A stretch of 64,000 nucleotides of DNA from DATDFB01 sp035276475 (GCA_035276475.1 DATELQ010000088.1:18550-82549), one strand, 5' to 3'. Counted from the first letter of the stretch, positions 8,773 through 17,329 are shown. Made by a program: numbers and translations. Notes: a model not told the origin generated them from the sequence alone.

Positions 8773-9127
8773 GCGGGACTCCTACCGGCGTCACGGCGGC
8801 GCGATCCAACTCTCCGGTCCGAATCCGATACACGTTCTCCACCGGCAACACAAAAATCTTGCCGTCGCCGACTTCGCCCGTGCGCGCGGCGGCCATGATC
8901 GCGTTCACCGTCGGCTCGACGAAGTGGTCGGAGACGCCGATCTCGATGCGCACTTTCTCCGAAAGCTCCATCTTCACGGTCGTGCCGCGGTACGTCTCGA
9001 CGCGCTCCAGCTCTCCGCCGTGGCCCTGCACGCGCGAGATGGTCAGGCCTTTGACCTCGGCGTGGAACAGCGCCTCGAGCACGTCGTGCAGTTTCTCCGG
9101 CCGGACGACCGCGATCACGAGTTTCAT
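8765..9127 (-). CDS. PII nitrogen-regulatory protein (GlnB/GlnK family)
   Basis: A 120-residue PII signal protein that senses 2-oxoglutarate and ATP/ADP and should gate the ammonium channel encoded just upstream. The fold is clear: GLTISRVQGHGG, the T-loop, KVRIEIGV, the B-loop TGEVGDGKIFVLPV and the C-loop YRIRTGE. The T-loop reads YRGTTV where E. coli GlnB has YRGAEY, so the uridylylated Tyr51 is absent, as in another known PII subgroup. GGAGGAG precedes the ATG, which overlaps the amtB stop by four bases (ATGA). Confidence 0.95.
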   Translation of the reverse strand: MKLVIAVVRPEKLHDVLEALFHAEVKGLTISRVQGHGGELERVETYRGTTVKMELSEKVRIEIGVSDHFVEPTVNAIMAAARTGEVGDGKIFVLPVENVYRIRTGELDRAAVTPVGVPPG

Positions 9128-10362
9128 TCGCTCCTCCGATCGAGCAATAGAATCGCCCCCTCGCCGCGCGCGTAGGCCTCCTCGCCGTGCTGCGTGAAGT
9201 CGAGACCGAGCCCTTCGTCGTGCGGCGCGGCGCGCAGCGCGGTGACGAAGCCGAGGACCTTGACAATGACGAACGTCGCCACAGCGCTGTAGACGAGCGT
9301 CGCGGCCACGGCGACGAGCTGGATGCCGAGCTGGCGGAGGCTGCCGTCGGCGCCGTCGGCGTTCCACGACTTCGCGGCGAGGACGCCGGTCAGCAGCGCG
9401 CCGACGATGCCGCCGACGCCGTGCGCGGCGACGACGTCGAGCGAGTCGTCGAGCCGCGTCCGGGCGCGGTAGAGCAGCGCGAAGTAACTCGGGAAGGCGG
9501 CCAGGGCGCCGAGGACGATCGCGGCCATCGGTCCGATGAAGCCGGCCGCCGGCGTCACGGCCACGAGGCCGACGACGATGCCGGTGGCGGCGCCGATCGC
9601 CGTCGCCTTGCGCGATCGCACCAGGTCGAGCACCGTCCAGACGACGAGCGTCGCCGTCGGCGCGAGCATCGTGTTCGCGAACGCCAGCGCCGCAATCTTG
9701 TTCGCGCCGAGGGCGCTGCCGGCGTTGAAGCCGAACCAGCCGAGCCACAAGAGGCCCGCGCCGAGGAGCGTGAACGGCACGTTCTGCGGAAGCATGGCCG
9801 TGCGCGCGTAGTCGCGCCGCGAGCCGACGACGAGCGCGCAGACGAGCGCCGCCGCGGCGGCGTTCACGTGCACGACCGTTCCGCCGGCGAAGTCAAGCGC
9901 GCCGAGCTTGCCGATCCACCCGCCGCCCCACACCCAGTGCGCCACCGGCGCGTAGACGACGAGCGACCAGAGCGTGATGAAGGCGACGTACGGGCCGAAG
10001 CGCATCCGCTCCACGATGGCGCCGGAGATCAGCGCGGCGGTGATGATCGCGAACGTTCCCTGGTACGCGAAGAAGAGGAGATGCGGGATCGTCCCCTGCG
10101 CGCCCAAGTCGACGCCGCGAAGGAAGACGAACTCACTTCCCCCGCACCACGGCGACGCGTGTCCGAACGCGACGGAGTAGCCGAAGAACGCCCAAGCCAA
10201 GCCGACGAAGCCGAGCGCCGAGAAACTCATCATCAGCGTGTTGAGAGCGTTTTTCGCGCGCACCATCCCGCCGTAGAAGAATCCTAGGGCGGGGGTCATC
10301 ATCAGGACGAGAGCGGTGGAAACCAGGAGCCAGGCGGTATCGGCGCCGTTGGTGGGGAGCAA
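9124..10362 (-). CDS. amtB: Ammonium transporter
   Basis: A 412-residue Amt/MEP/Rh channel with about 11 membrane helices. Signature segments are FFYGGMVRAKNALNTLMMSF, FAYQGTFAIITAAL, HWVWGGGWIG, GTVVHVNAA (first pore His) and DDSLDVVAAHGVGGIVGALLTG (second pore His). The start is TTG at 10360-10362 behind GGAGG. A TATACT-like -10 is visible at 10387-10392 on the minus strand, without a clear -35. It is the first gene of the amtB-PII-MFS operon, the classic arrangement in which PII blocks the channel when nitrogen is plentiful. Confidence 0.95.
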   Translation of the reverse strand: MLPTNGADTAWLLVSTALVLMMTPALGFFYGGMVRAKNALNTLMMSFSALGFVGLAWAFFGYSVAFGHASPWCGGSEFVFLRGVDLGAQGTIPHLLFFAYQGTFAIITAALISGAIVERMRFGPYVAFITLWSLVVYAPVAHWVWGGGWIGKLGALDFAGGTVVHVNAAAAALVCALVVGSRRDYARTAMLPQNVPFTLLGAGLLWLGWFGFNAGSALGANKIAALAFANTMLAPTATLVVWTVLDLVRSRKATAIGAATGIVVGLVAVTPAAGFIGPMAAIVLGALAAFPSYFALLYRARTRLDDSLDVVAAHGVGGIVGALLTGVLAAKSWNADGADGSLRQLGIQLVAVAATLVYSAVATFVIVKVLGFVTALRAAPHDEGLGLDFTQHGEEAYARGEGAILLLDRRSE

Positions 10363-10422
10363 CGGGGAACCTCCGATGTTTTTACGAGTATAACACCGCC
10401 TAATGCATGCTGAAAAAGAATA

Positions 10423-10488
10423 GCGAATTTCGAATACCGAATTGAGAATTGAGAATTCTTCATTCTGAATTCGCTATTCGAAATTCGC
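10423..10488. repeat. AT-rich long hairpin repeat (element A)
   Basis: A perfect 14-bp inverted repeat, GCGAATTTCGAATA at 10423-10436 and TATTCGAAATTCGC at 10475-10488. It encloses further inner pairing (CGAATTGAGAAT against ATTCTGAATTCG) and short GAATT/GAGAATT repeats. It is far richer in A+T than its surroundings. It lies between divergent amtB and the TetR gene and ends 22 nt before the TetR ATG. It may be a small mobile palindrome or, less likely, the TetR operator. Confidence 0.8.
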
Positions 10489-10510
10489 AATTCCTCTAGA
10501 ATCCCGCCCA

Positions 10511-11107
10511 ATGCCCTCCCCCCGTCACCGTCGCTCCGAGCACACCCGCCGGCAGGTGCTCGACGCCGCGCTCGACCTCTTCTCGCACCAGGGCTACCGC
10601 GCCACCGGCGTGAAGGAGATCGCCGACGCCGCCGGCATCTCCACCGGCAACGTCTATCACCACTTCCCGGACAAAGAGGCCATCTTCCGGACGCTCCTCG
10701 ACGAGTACCAGCAGATCACCACGACGCCGAAGTTCCCGCTCATGCGCGCGCTGAGCTCCGGCACGTTCCCCGACAACCTCGAGCAGATCGCCCGCGCCGC
10801 GCGCGAGAGCGTTCAGCAGTACCGCAAGTACATGGCCCTGCAGTTCGTCGACGTCATCGAGTTCGACGGAACGCACATCCACAACTTCTATCACGCCATC
10901 GCCGAGCGCCTGGCCCGCGCCGCGCAGGAGCAGCCGATGCGTGTGCGGCCCGGCATCGAGCCGCAGACGGCGCTCCACGTCGCGGCGCGGCTCTTCTTCA
11001 ACTACTTCCAGCTCGAGATCCTGTTCGGCGTCGCCGAGCCGTACGGCCGCGACTCTGCGCAGGTCATGCGCGAGATCTCCGAAATCCTCCTGCACGGGAT
11101 CGCCTGA
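10511..11107 (+). CDS. TetR/AcrR-family regulator
   Basis: A 198-residue one-component repressor. The N-terminal helix-turn-helix lies at residues about 15-60 (RRQVLDAALDLFSHQGYRATGV, IADAAGISTGNVYHHFPDKEAIF). The C-terminal ligand domain is all helical and not family-specific. Its TGA overlaps the ATG of the M14 peptidase by one base, so it is in the same operon and may control it. No ribosome binding site is seen; the hairpin repeat abuts the start. Confidence 0.9.
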   Translation: MPSPRHRRSEHTRRQVLDAALDLFSHQGYRATGVKEIADAAGISTGNVYHHFPDKEAIFRTLLDEYQQITTTPKFPLMRALSSGTFPDNLEQIARAARESVQQYRKYMALQFVDVIEFDGTHIHNFYHAIAERLARAAQEQPMRVRPGIEPQTALHVAARLFFNYFQLEILFGVAEPYGRDSAQVMREISEILLHGIA

Positions 11108-13737
11108 TGAAAAAACTGCTGTTTGCGCTCTGCCTCATCGCCCCGCTCCTCCGCGCCGCCGACGACGCGGCGTACACGAAGCAGATCCTTGCGTTCACGA
11201 CCGGGCCGCAGTTCACGACGGAGCTCGTCGATCACCTGCCGGCCTCCGACAAAGTGCCGTCGCCGCTCCAGTTCTTCGGCCACATCGCCGGCGCCGACGG
11301 CTTCCTGACGTATTCGGAGGACGTGAACCGCTACATGCGCGCGCTCGAGGCGGCGTCGCCGCGCGTGAAGGTCTTCTCGATCGGCAAGAGCGAGGAAGGG
11401 CGCGAGATGATCGCCGTCGCCGTCGCGGACGAGGCGACGATCGCGAGTCTTGACAAGTATCGCGAGAACACGCGCCGTCTGGCCGATCCGCGCAAGCTCT
11501 CCGACGACGACGCCCGCGCCCTCATCGCGCAGTCGAAGCCAATCTACTACGCGACCGGCGCGATCCACTCCCCCGAGACCGGCAGCCCGGAGATGCTGAT
11601 GGAGCTCGCGTACCGGCTCGCCGTCGAGGACACGCCGTTCATCCGCAACGTCCGCGAGCACGTCATCACGCTGATCACGCCGGTGCTCGAAGTCGACGGG
11701 CGCGACCGCCAGGTCGACCTCTGGAACTATCGCAAGGCGAATCCGAACCTGCCGACGCCGCCGCTGGTCTATTGGGGCCATTACGTCGCCCACGACAACA
11801 ACCGCGACTACCTCGGCCTTGCTCTCGCGCTCAGCCGCAACGTGCTGAAGGCGTACTTCGACTTCCACCCGCAGCTCATCCACGACCTGCACGAGTCGGT
11901 GCCGTTCCTCTACATCTCGACGGGGACCGGACCGTACAACCCGTCGCTCGATCCGATCGTCATCGACGAGTGGCAGCGCCTGGCCTGGAACGAAGTGCAG
12001 CAGATGACCGGCCGCGGCGTGCCCGGCGTCTGGACGTGGGGCTTCTACGACGGCTGGGCGCCGAACTACATGATCTGGACGGGGCAGGGACACAACTCCA
12101 TCGGCCGCTTTTACGAGACGTTCGGCAACCGCTGGCCGATCACCGTGGAGCGCACCGTGCGCGGGCAGTCGGAGCGGCAGTGGTACCGCCCGAATCCTCC
12201 GCTGCCGACGGTGAAGTGGTCGCTGCGCGACAACATTAATTATCAGGAGAGCGCGCTGCTCTTCGGCCTGAGCTACGTGGCCGACAACCGGCAGCACTTC
12301 CTCGAGCAGTTCTGGACGCTCGGGAAGCGCGCCGTAGCGAAGGCGGCGACCGAGGGGCCCGCGGCGTGGGCGTTCGACGGAGCGCAGAAGCGGCAGGCGA
12401 ACCTGCGCGACCTGATGGCGCTGCTGCAGAAGCACGGCGTGGAGGTGCACGTGCTCGACGCGCCGTTCGAGAAACTGCCGGCCGGCTCGTTCGTCGTGCG
12501 CATGGACCAGCCGTACAGCCGCCTCGCGGATGCGGTGCTCGACACGCAGTACGTGCGCGGCGAAGAGCGGGTGTACGACGACACGGGCTGGACGCTCGGG
12601 TATTTGAAGAATGTCGATTTCAAGCGGGTGACGGATCCGGCGATTTTGAAAGCGGCAATGCATTTGTGGGAAGCCGACGCCCCTCACCCGGCGCCTGCCG
12701 GCGCCACCCTCTCCCCGCTCGCGGGGAGAGGGACAGGCGCGCAGCGCCAGGGTGAGGGGCGCCAGCTTCCCTACCCGCGCATTGCAATCATGCACACCTG
12801 GCTGCGCACGCAAGACGAGGGGTGGTGGCGCATCGCCCTCGACTCGATGAACGTGCCGTACACCTACATCTCCACGCAGGACGCCGCGCGCATGCCGAAC
12901 CTGCGCGAGAAGTTCGACGTGATCGTCTTCCCACCCGCCGGCAGCGCGCCGGCCGACATCGTCAACGGCCTTCCCCCCGGCCCGCCGCTGCCGTGGAAGA
13001 AGACCGCGCTGACGCCGAACCTCGGCGGCATCGACGAGACCGATGACATGCGCCCCGGCCTCGGCATGACCGGCGTCGCCAACGTCCAGCGCTTCGTCGA
13101 AGACGGCGGCCTCCTCATCACCGCGCGCGACACATCGGTGTGGGCGGTGCAGTACGGCTTGGCGCGCTGGGTGCGGACGATCGAGCCGCGGAACCTCAAG
13201 GCGCGCGGATCGATCCTTCAGGCGAACGTCGTCGAGAAGAAATCGCCGATCGTCAGCGGCTACGACGACAACATCCCCGTCTACTTCGCCGGCACGCCGA
13301 TCTTCGACGTCGGCATCCGTTTCGGCGGCGGCGACGAACCACCGCCAGCCGGCGGCGAGCAGCGCCCGAGCGGCCGCGGCACGAGATCGGATCCCGACGT
13401 GCCGCAGGGACGGCCGTTCGTGCCGACGCCGGAGCGGCCGAAGCCCGAGCCGTTCGCGCTTCCCGAGGATGCGCCATGGAACGTCGACTACGCCATGCCG
13501 CGCGTCGAAGACCAGCCGCGCGTCATCGTCGCGTTCGCGAAGAAGGCCGACCAGCTTCTCCTCTCCGGCATGCTCGAAGGCGGCGACGAGCTCGCGGGGA
13601 AGGCCGTCGTCATCGACGCGCCGCGCGGCAAAGGGCACATCCTCCTCTTCGCCAACAATCCGATGTGGCGCGCGAACACGCAGGGAACGTACGCGCTGGT
13701 GATGAACGCGATCATGAATTGGGACGCGCTGCGCTGA
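11107..13737 (+). CDS. Secreted M14 zinc carboxypeptidase-family protein with a repeat inserted in frame
   Basis: An 876-residue exported metallopeptidase with signal peptide MKKLLFALCLIAPLLRA. The M14 catalytic domain holds zinc ligands H154 and E157 (GAIHSPETGSPEM) and H262 (HDLHESVPF). The C-terminal half resembles a class I glutamine amidotransferase-like fold, seen in this long M14 subgroup. It ends with LLLSGMLEGGDELAGKAVVID and HILLFANNPMWRANT. Residues of about 520-555 (DAPHPAPAGATLSPLAGRG and following) are encoded by a palindromic repeat found again at 50.4 kb, so they are an insertion, not family sequence. It is coupled by one-base overlaps to the TetR gene before it and the methyltransferase after it. 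Confidence 0.9.
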   Translation: MKKLLFALCLIAPLLRAADDAAYTKQILAFTTGPQFTTELVDHLPASDKVPSPLQFFGHIAGADGFLTYSEDVNRYMRALEAASPRVKVFSIGKSEEGREMIAVAVADEATIASLDKYRENTRRLADPRKLSDDDARALIAQSKPIYYATGAIHSPETGSPEMLMELAYRLAVEDTPFIRNVREHVITLITPVLEVDGRDRQVDLWNYRKANPNLPTPPLVYWGHYVAHDNNRDYLGLALALSRNVLKAYFDFHPQLIHDLHESVPFLYISTGTGPYNPSLDPIVIDEWQRLAWNEVQQMTGRGVPGVWTWGFYDGWAPNYMIWTGQGHNSIGRFYETFGNRWPITVERTVRGQSERQWYRPNPPLPTVKWSLRDNINYQESALLFGLSYVADNRQHFLEQFWTLGKRAVAKAATEGPAAWAFDGAQKRQANLRDLMALLQKHGVEVHVLDAPFEKLPAGSFVVRMDQPYSRLADAVLDTQYVRGEERVYDDTGWTLGYLKNVDFKRVTDPAILKAAMHLWEADAPHPAPAGATLSPLAGRGTGAQRQGEGRQLPYPRIAIMHTWLRTQDEGWWRIALDSMNVPYTYISTQDAARMPNLREKFDVIVFPPAGSAPADIVNGLPPGPPLPWKKTALTPNLGGIDETDDMRPGLGMTGVANVQRFVEDGGLLITARDTSVWAVQYGLARWVRTIEPRNLKARGSILQANVVEKKSPIVSGYDDNIPVYFAGTPIFDVGIRFGGGDEPPPAGGEQRPSGRGTRSDPDVPQGRPFVPTPERPKPEPFALPEDAPWNVDYAMPRVEDQPRVIVAFAKKADQLLLSGMLEGGDELAGKAVVIDAPRGKGHILLFANNPMWRANTQGTYALVMNAIMNWDALR
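12668..12771. repeat. Palindromic repeat element B, copy 1 (inside the M14 gene)
   Basis: Nested inverted repeat: outer GGGAAGC/GCTTCCC, middle CGCCCCTCACCC/GGGTGAGGGGCG and core CCCTCTCCCCG-CTCG-CGGGGAGAGGG. Copy 2 at 50356-50462 shares the core, the right half and the outer arms; the left spacer differs. Here the element is read through without a stop and adds about 34 residues to the peptidase. Confidence 0.9.
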
Positions 13738-14477
13738 TGTGGACGCCGGAGCAATACGAACGTTTCAAGGACGAGCGCGCGCAGCCGTTCTGGGACCTCG
13801 CCGCGCTGGTCGAGCATCGCCCGCGCATGCGCGTCGTCGACCTCGGCTGCGGCACCGGCGAGTTGACGCGCAAGCTGCACGAGCACCTCGGCGCGGCGGA
13901 GACGATGGGCATCGACAGCAGCGAGACGATGCTGCTCAAGGCCGGCCACTTCGGCGGCGAGATGCTCCGCTTCCAGCACGGGACGGTGGAAGCGTTCGTC
14001 ACCGATCAGCCGTACGACCTGATCTTCTCCAACGCCGCGCTGCACTGGGTCGCCGAGCACGAGTCGCTCTTCCGCCGCTTCGCCGGCTTCATGGCGCGCG
14101 ACGGCCAGATCGCCGTGCAGATGCCGGCCAATGACGATCATCCATCCCACGTCATCGCCGCGGAGACGGCAAAGGAATTCGGCATCGAGCCGCGCGCCGA
14201 CTACGTCCTTCCTCCCGAGCGCTACGCGACGCTCTTGCACGACCTCGGAACGAAGCGCCAGCACGTCCGCCTGCAGGTCTACGGCCACGAGCTGCCGTCG
14301 GCAGAAGGGGTGGTGGAGTGGGTGCGCGGCGCGCTCCTCACGGACTACGAGCGCCGCCTCGGAGACCGCTTCCCGGAGTTTCTCGATCGCTACCGCACGC
14401 GCGTCGTCGAAGCCCTCGGTAACGCGACGCCGTTCTTCTACACCTACAAGCGCGTGCTGATCTGGGGGACGTTCTAG
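13737..14477 (+). CDS. Class I SAM methyltransferase, trans-aconitate methyltransferase-like
   Basis: A 246-residue SAM-dependent methyltransferase: motif I VVDLGCGTGELTRKL (about residues 33-47), motif II GIDSSETMLLKA, motif IV FSNAALHWV, then IAVQMPANDDHPSH. This is the pattern of trans-aconitate 2-methyltransferase and relatives, though a small-molecule carboxylate substrate is only inferred. The ATG overlaps the peptidase stop by one base (TGATG). It is the last gene of the TetR-M14 operon. Confidence 0.8.
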   Translation: MWTPEQYERFKDERAQPFWDLAALVEHRPRMRVVDLGCGTGELTRKLHEHLGAAETMGIDSSETMLLKAGHFGGEMLRFQHGTVEAFVTDQPYDLIFSNAALHWVAEHESLFRRFAGFMARDGQIAVQMPANDDHPSHVIAAETAKEFGIEPRADYVLPPERYATLLHDLGTKRQHVRLQVYGHELPSAEGVVEWVRGALLTDYERRLGDRFPEFLDRYRTRVVEALGNATPFFYTYKRVLIWGTF

Positions 14478-14478
14478 C

Positions 14479-14967
14479 TCACTCTTCGGCGAGGATGGCG
14501 TGGAATGCGACCATCACCGTCGCTGACGCCAAGAGCACCAGGGTCACCAGCACCGTCATCGACAGCGTTGCCGCGCCGGCGGGACCGGCGGGACCCGTGG
14601 CGATGCGGCCGGGATTCAGCGCCTCGAGCCAGGCCATCAGCGCCGTCCACTTCCACGTCAAGAGCGTCGCCCAGCCGGCGGCGATGATGAGGTAGGCGGC
14701 GATCTGCACACGCGTGATCGGCAGCGATGCGCGCTCCACCGCGGCGGCAGTCCCGAGCAGCTTCGCCTTCAGCCAGAGTACCGAGGGATCGGGAAGAATG
14801 TGCTCGCGGTCGTCGTGCTTGGCGAAGCTCACCATCCACGGCGCGACCTCCGCGGCCGCCGCGCAGTCGGGGCACGACGCGGCGTGTGCGCGCAGCGACT
14901 CCGTCCACTGGCCGCTCGCCGCGGCGTCGATCACGTTCGGCTCGAACGGGCAGGTATCGTCGTTCAT
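14479..14967 (-). CDS. Anti-sigma factor with zinc-binding (ZAS/zf-HC2) motif
   Basis: A 162-residue membrane anti-sigma factor. The N-terminal domain has the ZAS motif in LRAHAASCPDC (His and two Cys near residues 27-34), followed by two predicted membrane segments (ITRVQIAAYLIIAAGWATLLTW and LSMTVLVTLVLLASATVMVAF) joined by a Gly/Ala-rich loop. Its start overlaps the stop of the ECF sigma gene by four bases, so it should bind and hold that sigma factor at the membrane. Confidence 0.85.
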   Translation of the reverse strand: MNDDTCPFEPNVIDAAASGQWTESLRAHAASCPDCAAAAEVAPWMVSFAKHDDREHILPDPSVLWLKAKLLGTAAAVERASLPITRVQIAAYLIIAAGWATLLTWKWTALMAWLEALNPGRIATGPAGPAGAATLSMTVLVTLVLLASATVMVAFHAILAEE

Positions 14968-15530
14968 GGGGCCAGACCCTTCTTGGTCAGCAGCTCACCG
15001 AGCCGCTTGCGGGCGCGGAACAGCATCACCTTCACGCTCTTCGCCTTCACGCCGAGAGACTGCGCGATCTCTTCGTGCGACGAGCCTTCCACGTGCGCCA
15101 GCCATAACAGCGCGCGCTCCTGCGGCTTGAGCTCGGAGAAAACGCGCATCATGTCGTGGCGCAGCTCCCCGCGATCCGCGCGCAGCTCCGAGGGCGGCAA
15201 CTCCATCGGCCGGCCGCGCTCGCGCTTCGCCTCGCGGAAGTAATCGAACACCAGGTTCGTCGCCGTCTTGTAGACGTAGCGGCGCATGTGGTCGTCGTTC
15301 GCCAGCGTCGGATTGCTGCGGATGAAGCGGAAGAACGTCTTCTGCAGCAGATCGTCCGCGAGCGCCGCGTCGCCGGTGAGGCGGTAGATGTACGACCAAA
15401 CGCCACCCGCGGTCCGGCGATAGAACGCCTCGAAGTGCGCTTCGTCCAGCGGCACCTTCGGCGCGCGCCGTTCCGTGTCGGCGTGCGCGAGGGCGAAAGG
15501 TGCCGGGGCGAACATGATGTCGGCAATCAT
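14964..15530 (-). CDS. ECF-type RNA polymerase sigma factor
   Basis: A 188-residue sigma-70 family factor with regions 2 and 4 only. Region 2 includes FEAFYRRTAGGVWSYIYRL, DDLLQKTFFRFI and RRYVYKTATNLVFDYFRE. Region 4 has LKPQERALLWLAHVEGSSHEEIAQSLGVKAKSVKVML with its helix-turn-helix. An alternative start is Met6. The gene sits between a membrane protein and its anti-sigma factor in one operon. The signal sensed is not evident. Confidence 0.9.
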   Translation of the reverse strand: MIADIMFAPAPFALAHADTERRAPKVPLDEAHFEAFYRRTAGGVWSYIYRLTGDAALADDLLQKTFFRFIRSNPTLANDDHMRRYVYKTATNLVFDYFREAKRERGRPMELPPSELRADRGELRHDMMRVFSELKPQERALLWLAHVEGSSHEEIAQSLGVKAKSVKVMLFRARKRLGELLTKKGLAP

Positions 15531-15535
15531 CTCCG

Positions 15536-16021
15536 TCAGACGTTCAGCGGTTCGATTGCGTTAGCCGAGCCGTCGTCGTCCCCATCAACGAGACCCATGC
15601 GTCTCGACATCTTCAGCGACACGGCCGCTGAGACCAGATTGGCCAGGCCGAGGGCGGTGAGGATCGCGCCGGCGATCAGGAAGCCGGGGTTCTCCATCTC
15701 CGTGAACTCGAGCAGCAGGAACGCGACGCCGAGAAACGTCAGGAAAATGGCGCGGGTGAAGCCGCTGACGACGCGGTCGCGCGCGGCGAGCTTCGGCAGT
15801 TTGCTGATGCCGGTGGCGAACTGCTGCCCTTCGGGCGACTTCAGGAACTCGATCATTTCCGGCCCCGACCCGAAGCGGTCGATGAGCTTGGTCTGCACCT
15901 CGGCGTTATAGCGCGACTGCTGCGCCTTCGCGTGATTCTTCGCCCAGACGATGAACGCGATCATCGCGAAAAATCCGATCGAGATCGTGATCGGAATGAA
16001 CATCAGGATTGCTGGCTCCAT
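15536..16021 (-). CDS. Small membrane protein of the ECF sigma operon, function unknown
   Basis: A 161-residue protein not recognised as any named family. It has an N-terminal membrane helix (IPITISIGFFAMIAFIVW), a soluble part with KLIDRFGSGPEMIEFLKSPEGQQF, then two more helices (AIFLTFLGVAFLLLEF, PGFLIAGAILTALGLANLVSAAVSL) and an acidic tail. It is the first gene of the operon, ending 5 bases before the ECF sigma gene, so a role in sensing or in the regulon is possible. Confidence 0.7.
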   Translation of the reverse strand: MEPAILMFIPITISIGFFAMIAFIVWAKNHAKAQQSRYNAEVQTKLIDRFGSGPEMIEFLKSPEGQQFATGISKLPKLAARDRVVSGFTRAIFLTFLGVAFLLLEFTEMENPGFLIAGAILTALGLANLVSAAVSLKMSRRMGLVDGDDDGSANAIEPLNV

Positions 16022-16048
16022 GGCTACCTCCGTTATTACCGGACGCTA

Positions 16049-17311
16049 TTACGGAGGCGGCATGATTTGGTTAACACCGTCCTTCATCACGAAGCTGACG
16101 CGCTCCATGGCCGTGATGTCCTGGAGCGGGTTGCCGGGGACGCCGACGAGGTCGGCCAGCTTGCCGGGCTCGATCGTGCCGACGCGGTCGCTCATGTCGA
16201 GGAGGTCCGCGGCGGCGCGCGTCGCGGTCTCGATGGCCTGCATCGGCGTCATGCCGAGGCGCGTGTAGTACTCGAACTCCTTCGCTTCGTTGACGGCGCT
16301 CCAGTCGAAGCCGCCGGCGTCGGTGCCGAAGGCGATCTTCACCCCCTTCTTCAGCGCGCGCTGGAAGCTGTCGTGGTGGATCTCGACCATCTTCTGCCAG
16401 ATCCCGCCGCGGCCCGGCGCGACGTACTCGGTGACGGTGAGCGTGGGGCAGAGATAGACGCCCTTCGCCACCATCATGTCGATGAGGTCATCGGGGATGG
16501 AGACGCCGTGCTCGATCGAGTCGACGCCGGCGTTGAGCGCGTTCGAGATTCCGGGCCGGGCCATGGCGTGCGCGGCGACTTTGTGCCGCAGGCGATGCGC
16601 TTCGTCGACGATGGCCTTCATCTCGTCGAGCGTGAAGGTGGGGATCGAGGAGAGCGTACCGTTCTTGTCGAGGAAGTACGAGCGGTCGGCGTAGACCTTG
16701 ATCCAGTCGGCGCCGTGGGCGATCTGCTCGCGCACGGCTTTGCGCCCGTTCTCGACGCCGTCGACGATCTGGACGCCCATCGGATACGTGACCTCGGGCG
16801 CGTAGCCGCTCGGGCCGTAGCCGCCCGTGACCGACATGGCCCGCGTCGAGACGACCATACGCGGCCCTTCGATGACGCCGTTGTTGACGGCTCGCTTGAG
16901 GTCGACGTCGGTGTACATCGCCCCCTCGGTCTCGAGATCGCGCACGGTGGTGAAGCCGTGATGGAGGGCGATGCGCAGCGCCTTCGTGGCGCGGAGGGCG
17001 CGGTAGGCCATCGATTCTTTGAAGAGTTGCGCGTCGTAGTCGGCGGAGGTGATGTCGCCTTGGAGGAGAACGTGGACGTGCGCGTCGATGAGGCCGGGGA
17101 GGAGCGTGGAGTCGCCGAGGTCGATGACCTTCGCGCCGGCGGGAACGGTGTTGCCGACCGACTCGATGGTGTTGCCGCTGACGACGACGACGGCGGGCGC
17201 GGTGACGTTGCCGCGGCCGTCGATGAGGCGCGCGGCCTTGACGGCGATGCGTTGCGGTTCGGCGGCGATCGAAGTGGTGGCGATGAGCAGCAGCAGCGCG
17301 AGTCGTCTCAT
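16049..17311 (-). CDS. Secreted imidazolonepropionase-like amidohydrolase
   Basis: A 420-residue metal-dependent amidohydrolase with signal peptide MRRLALLLLIATTSIAA. Metal-site residues are in order: HxH in LIDAHVHVL, Lys in DWIKVYADRS, His in KVAAHAMA, His in SIEHGVSI and Asp in FGTDAGGF. The C-terminal GTIEPGKLADLVGVPGNPL is typical of the imidazolonepropionase-related exported subgroup, several of which act on dipeptides such as Xaa-Pro; that substrate is inferred. It is divergent from the thioesterase gene with 18 bases between. Confidence 0.85.
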   Translation of the reverse strand: MRRLALLLLIATTSIAAEPQRIAVKAARLIDGRGNVTAPAVVVVSGNTIESVGNTVPAGAKVIDLGDSTLLPGLIDAHVHVLLQGDITSADYDAQLFKESMAYRALRATKALRIALHHGFTTVRDLETEGAMYTDVDLKRAVNNGVIEGPRMVVSTRAMSVTGGYGPSGYAPEVTYPMGVQIVDGVENGRKAVREQIAHGADWIKVYADRSYFLDKNGTLSSIPTFTLDEMKAIVDEAHRLRHKVAAHAMARPGISNALNAGVDSIEHGVSIPDDLIDMMVAKGVYLCPTLTVTEYVAPGRGGIWQKMVEIHHDSFQRALKKGVKIAFGTDAGGFDWSAVNEAKEFEYYTRLGMTPMQAIETATRAAADLLDMSDRVGTIEPGKLADLVGVPGNPLQDITAMERVSFVMKDGVNQIMPPP

Positions 17312-17329
17312 GGTTCAATTCTATTGACC

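Noticed and set aside
8765..9127. Loss of Tyr51 in the PII T-loop as a novelty
   Set aside because: A YRGTTV T-loop is a known PII variant; noted in the annotation but not remarkable.
11002..13638. 878-codon minus-strand frame opposite the M14 peptidase
   Set aside because: A high-G+C shadow with skewed Arg/Val/Asp/His content; the plus strand encodes a clear peptidase with zinc ligands and coupled neighbours.
15932..17300. 600-codon plus-strand frame across 15.9-17.7 kb
   Set aside because: The part before 17330 is antisense to the amidohydrolase and membrane protein genes; only the thioesterase part at the end is real.
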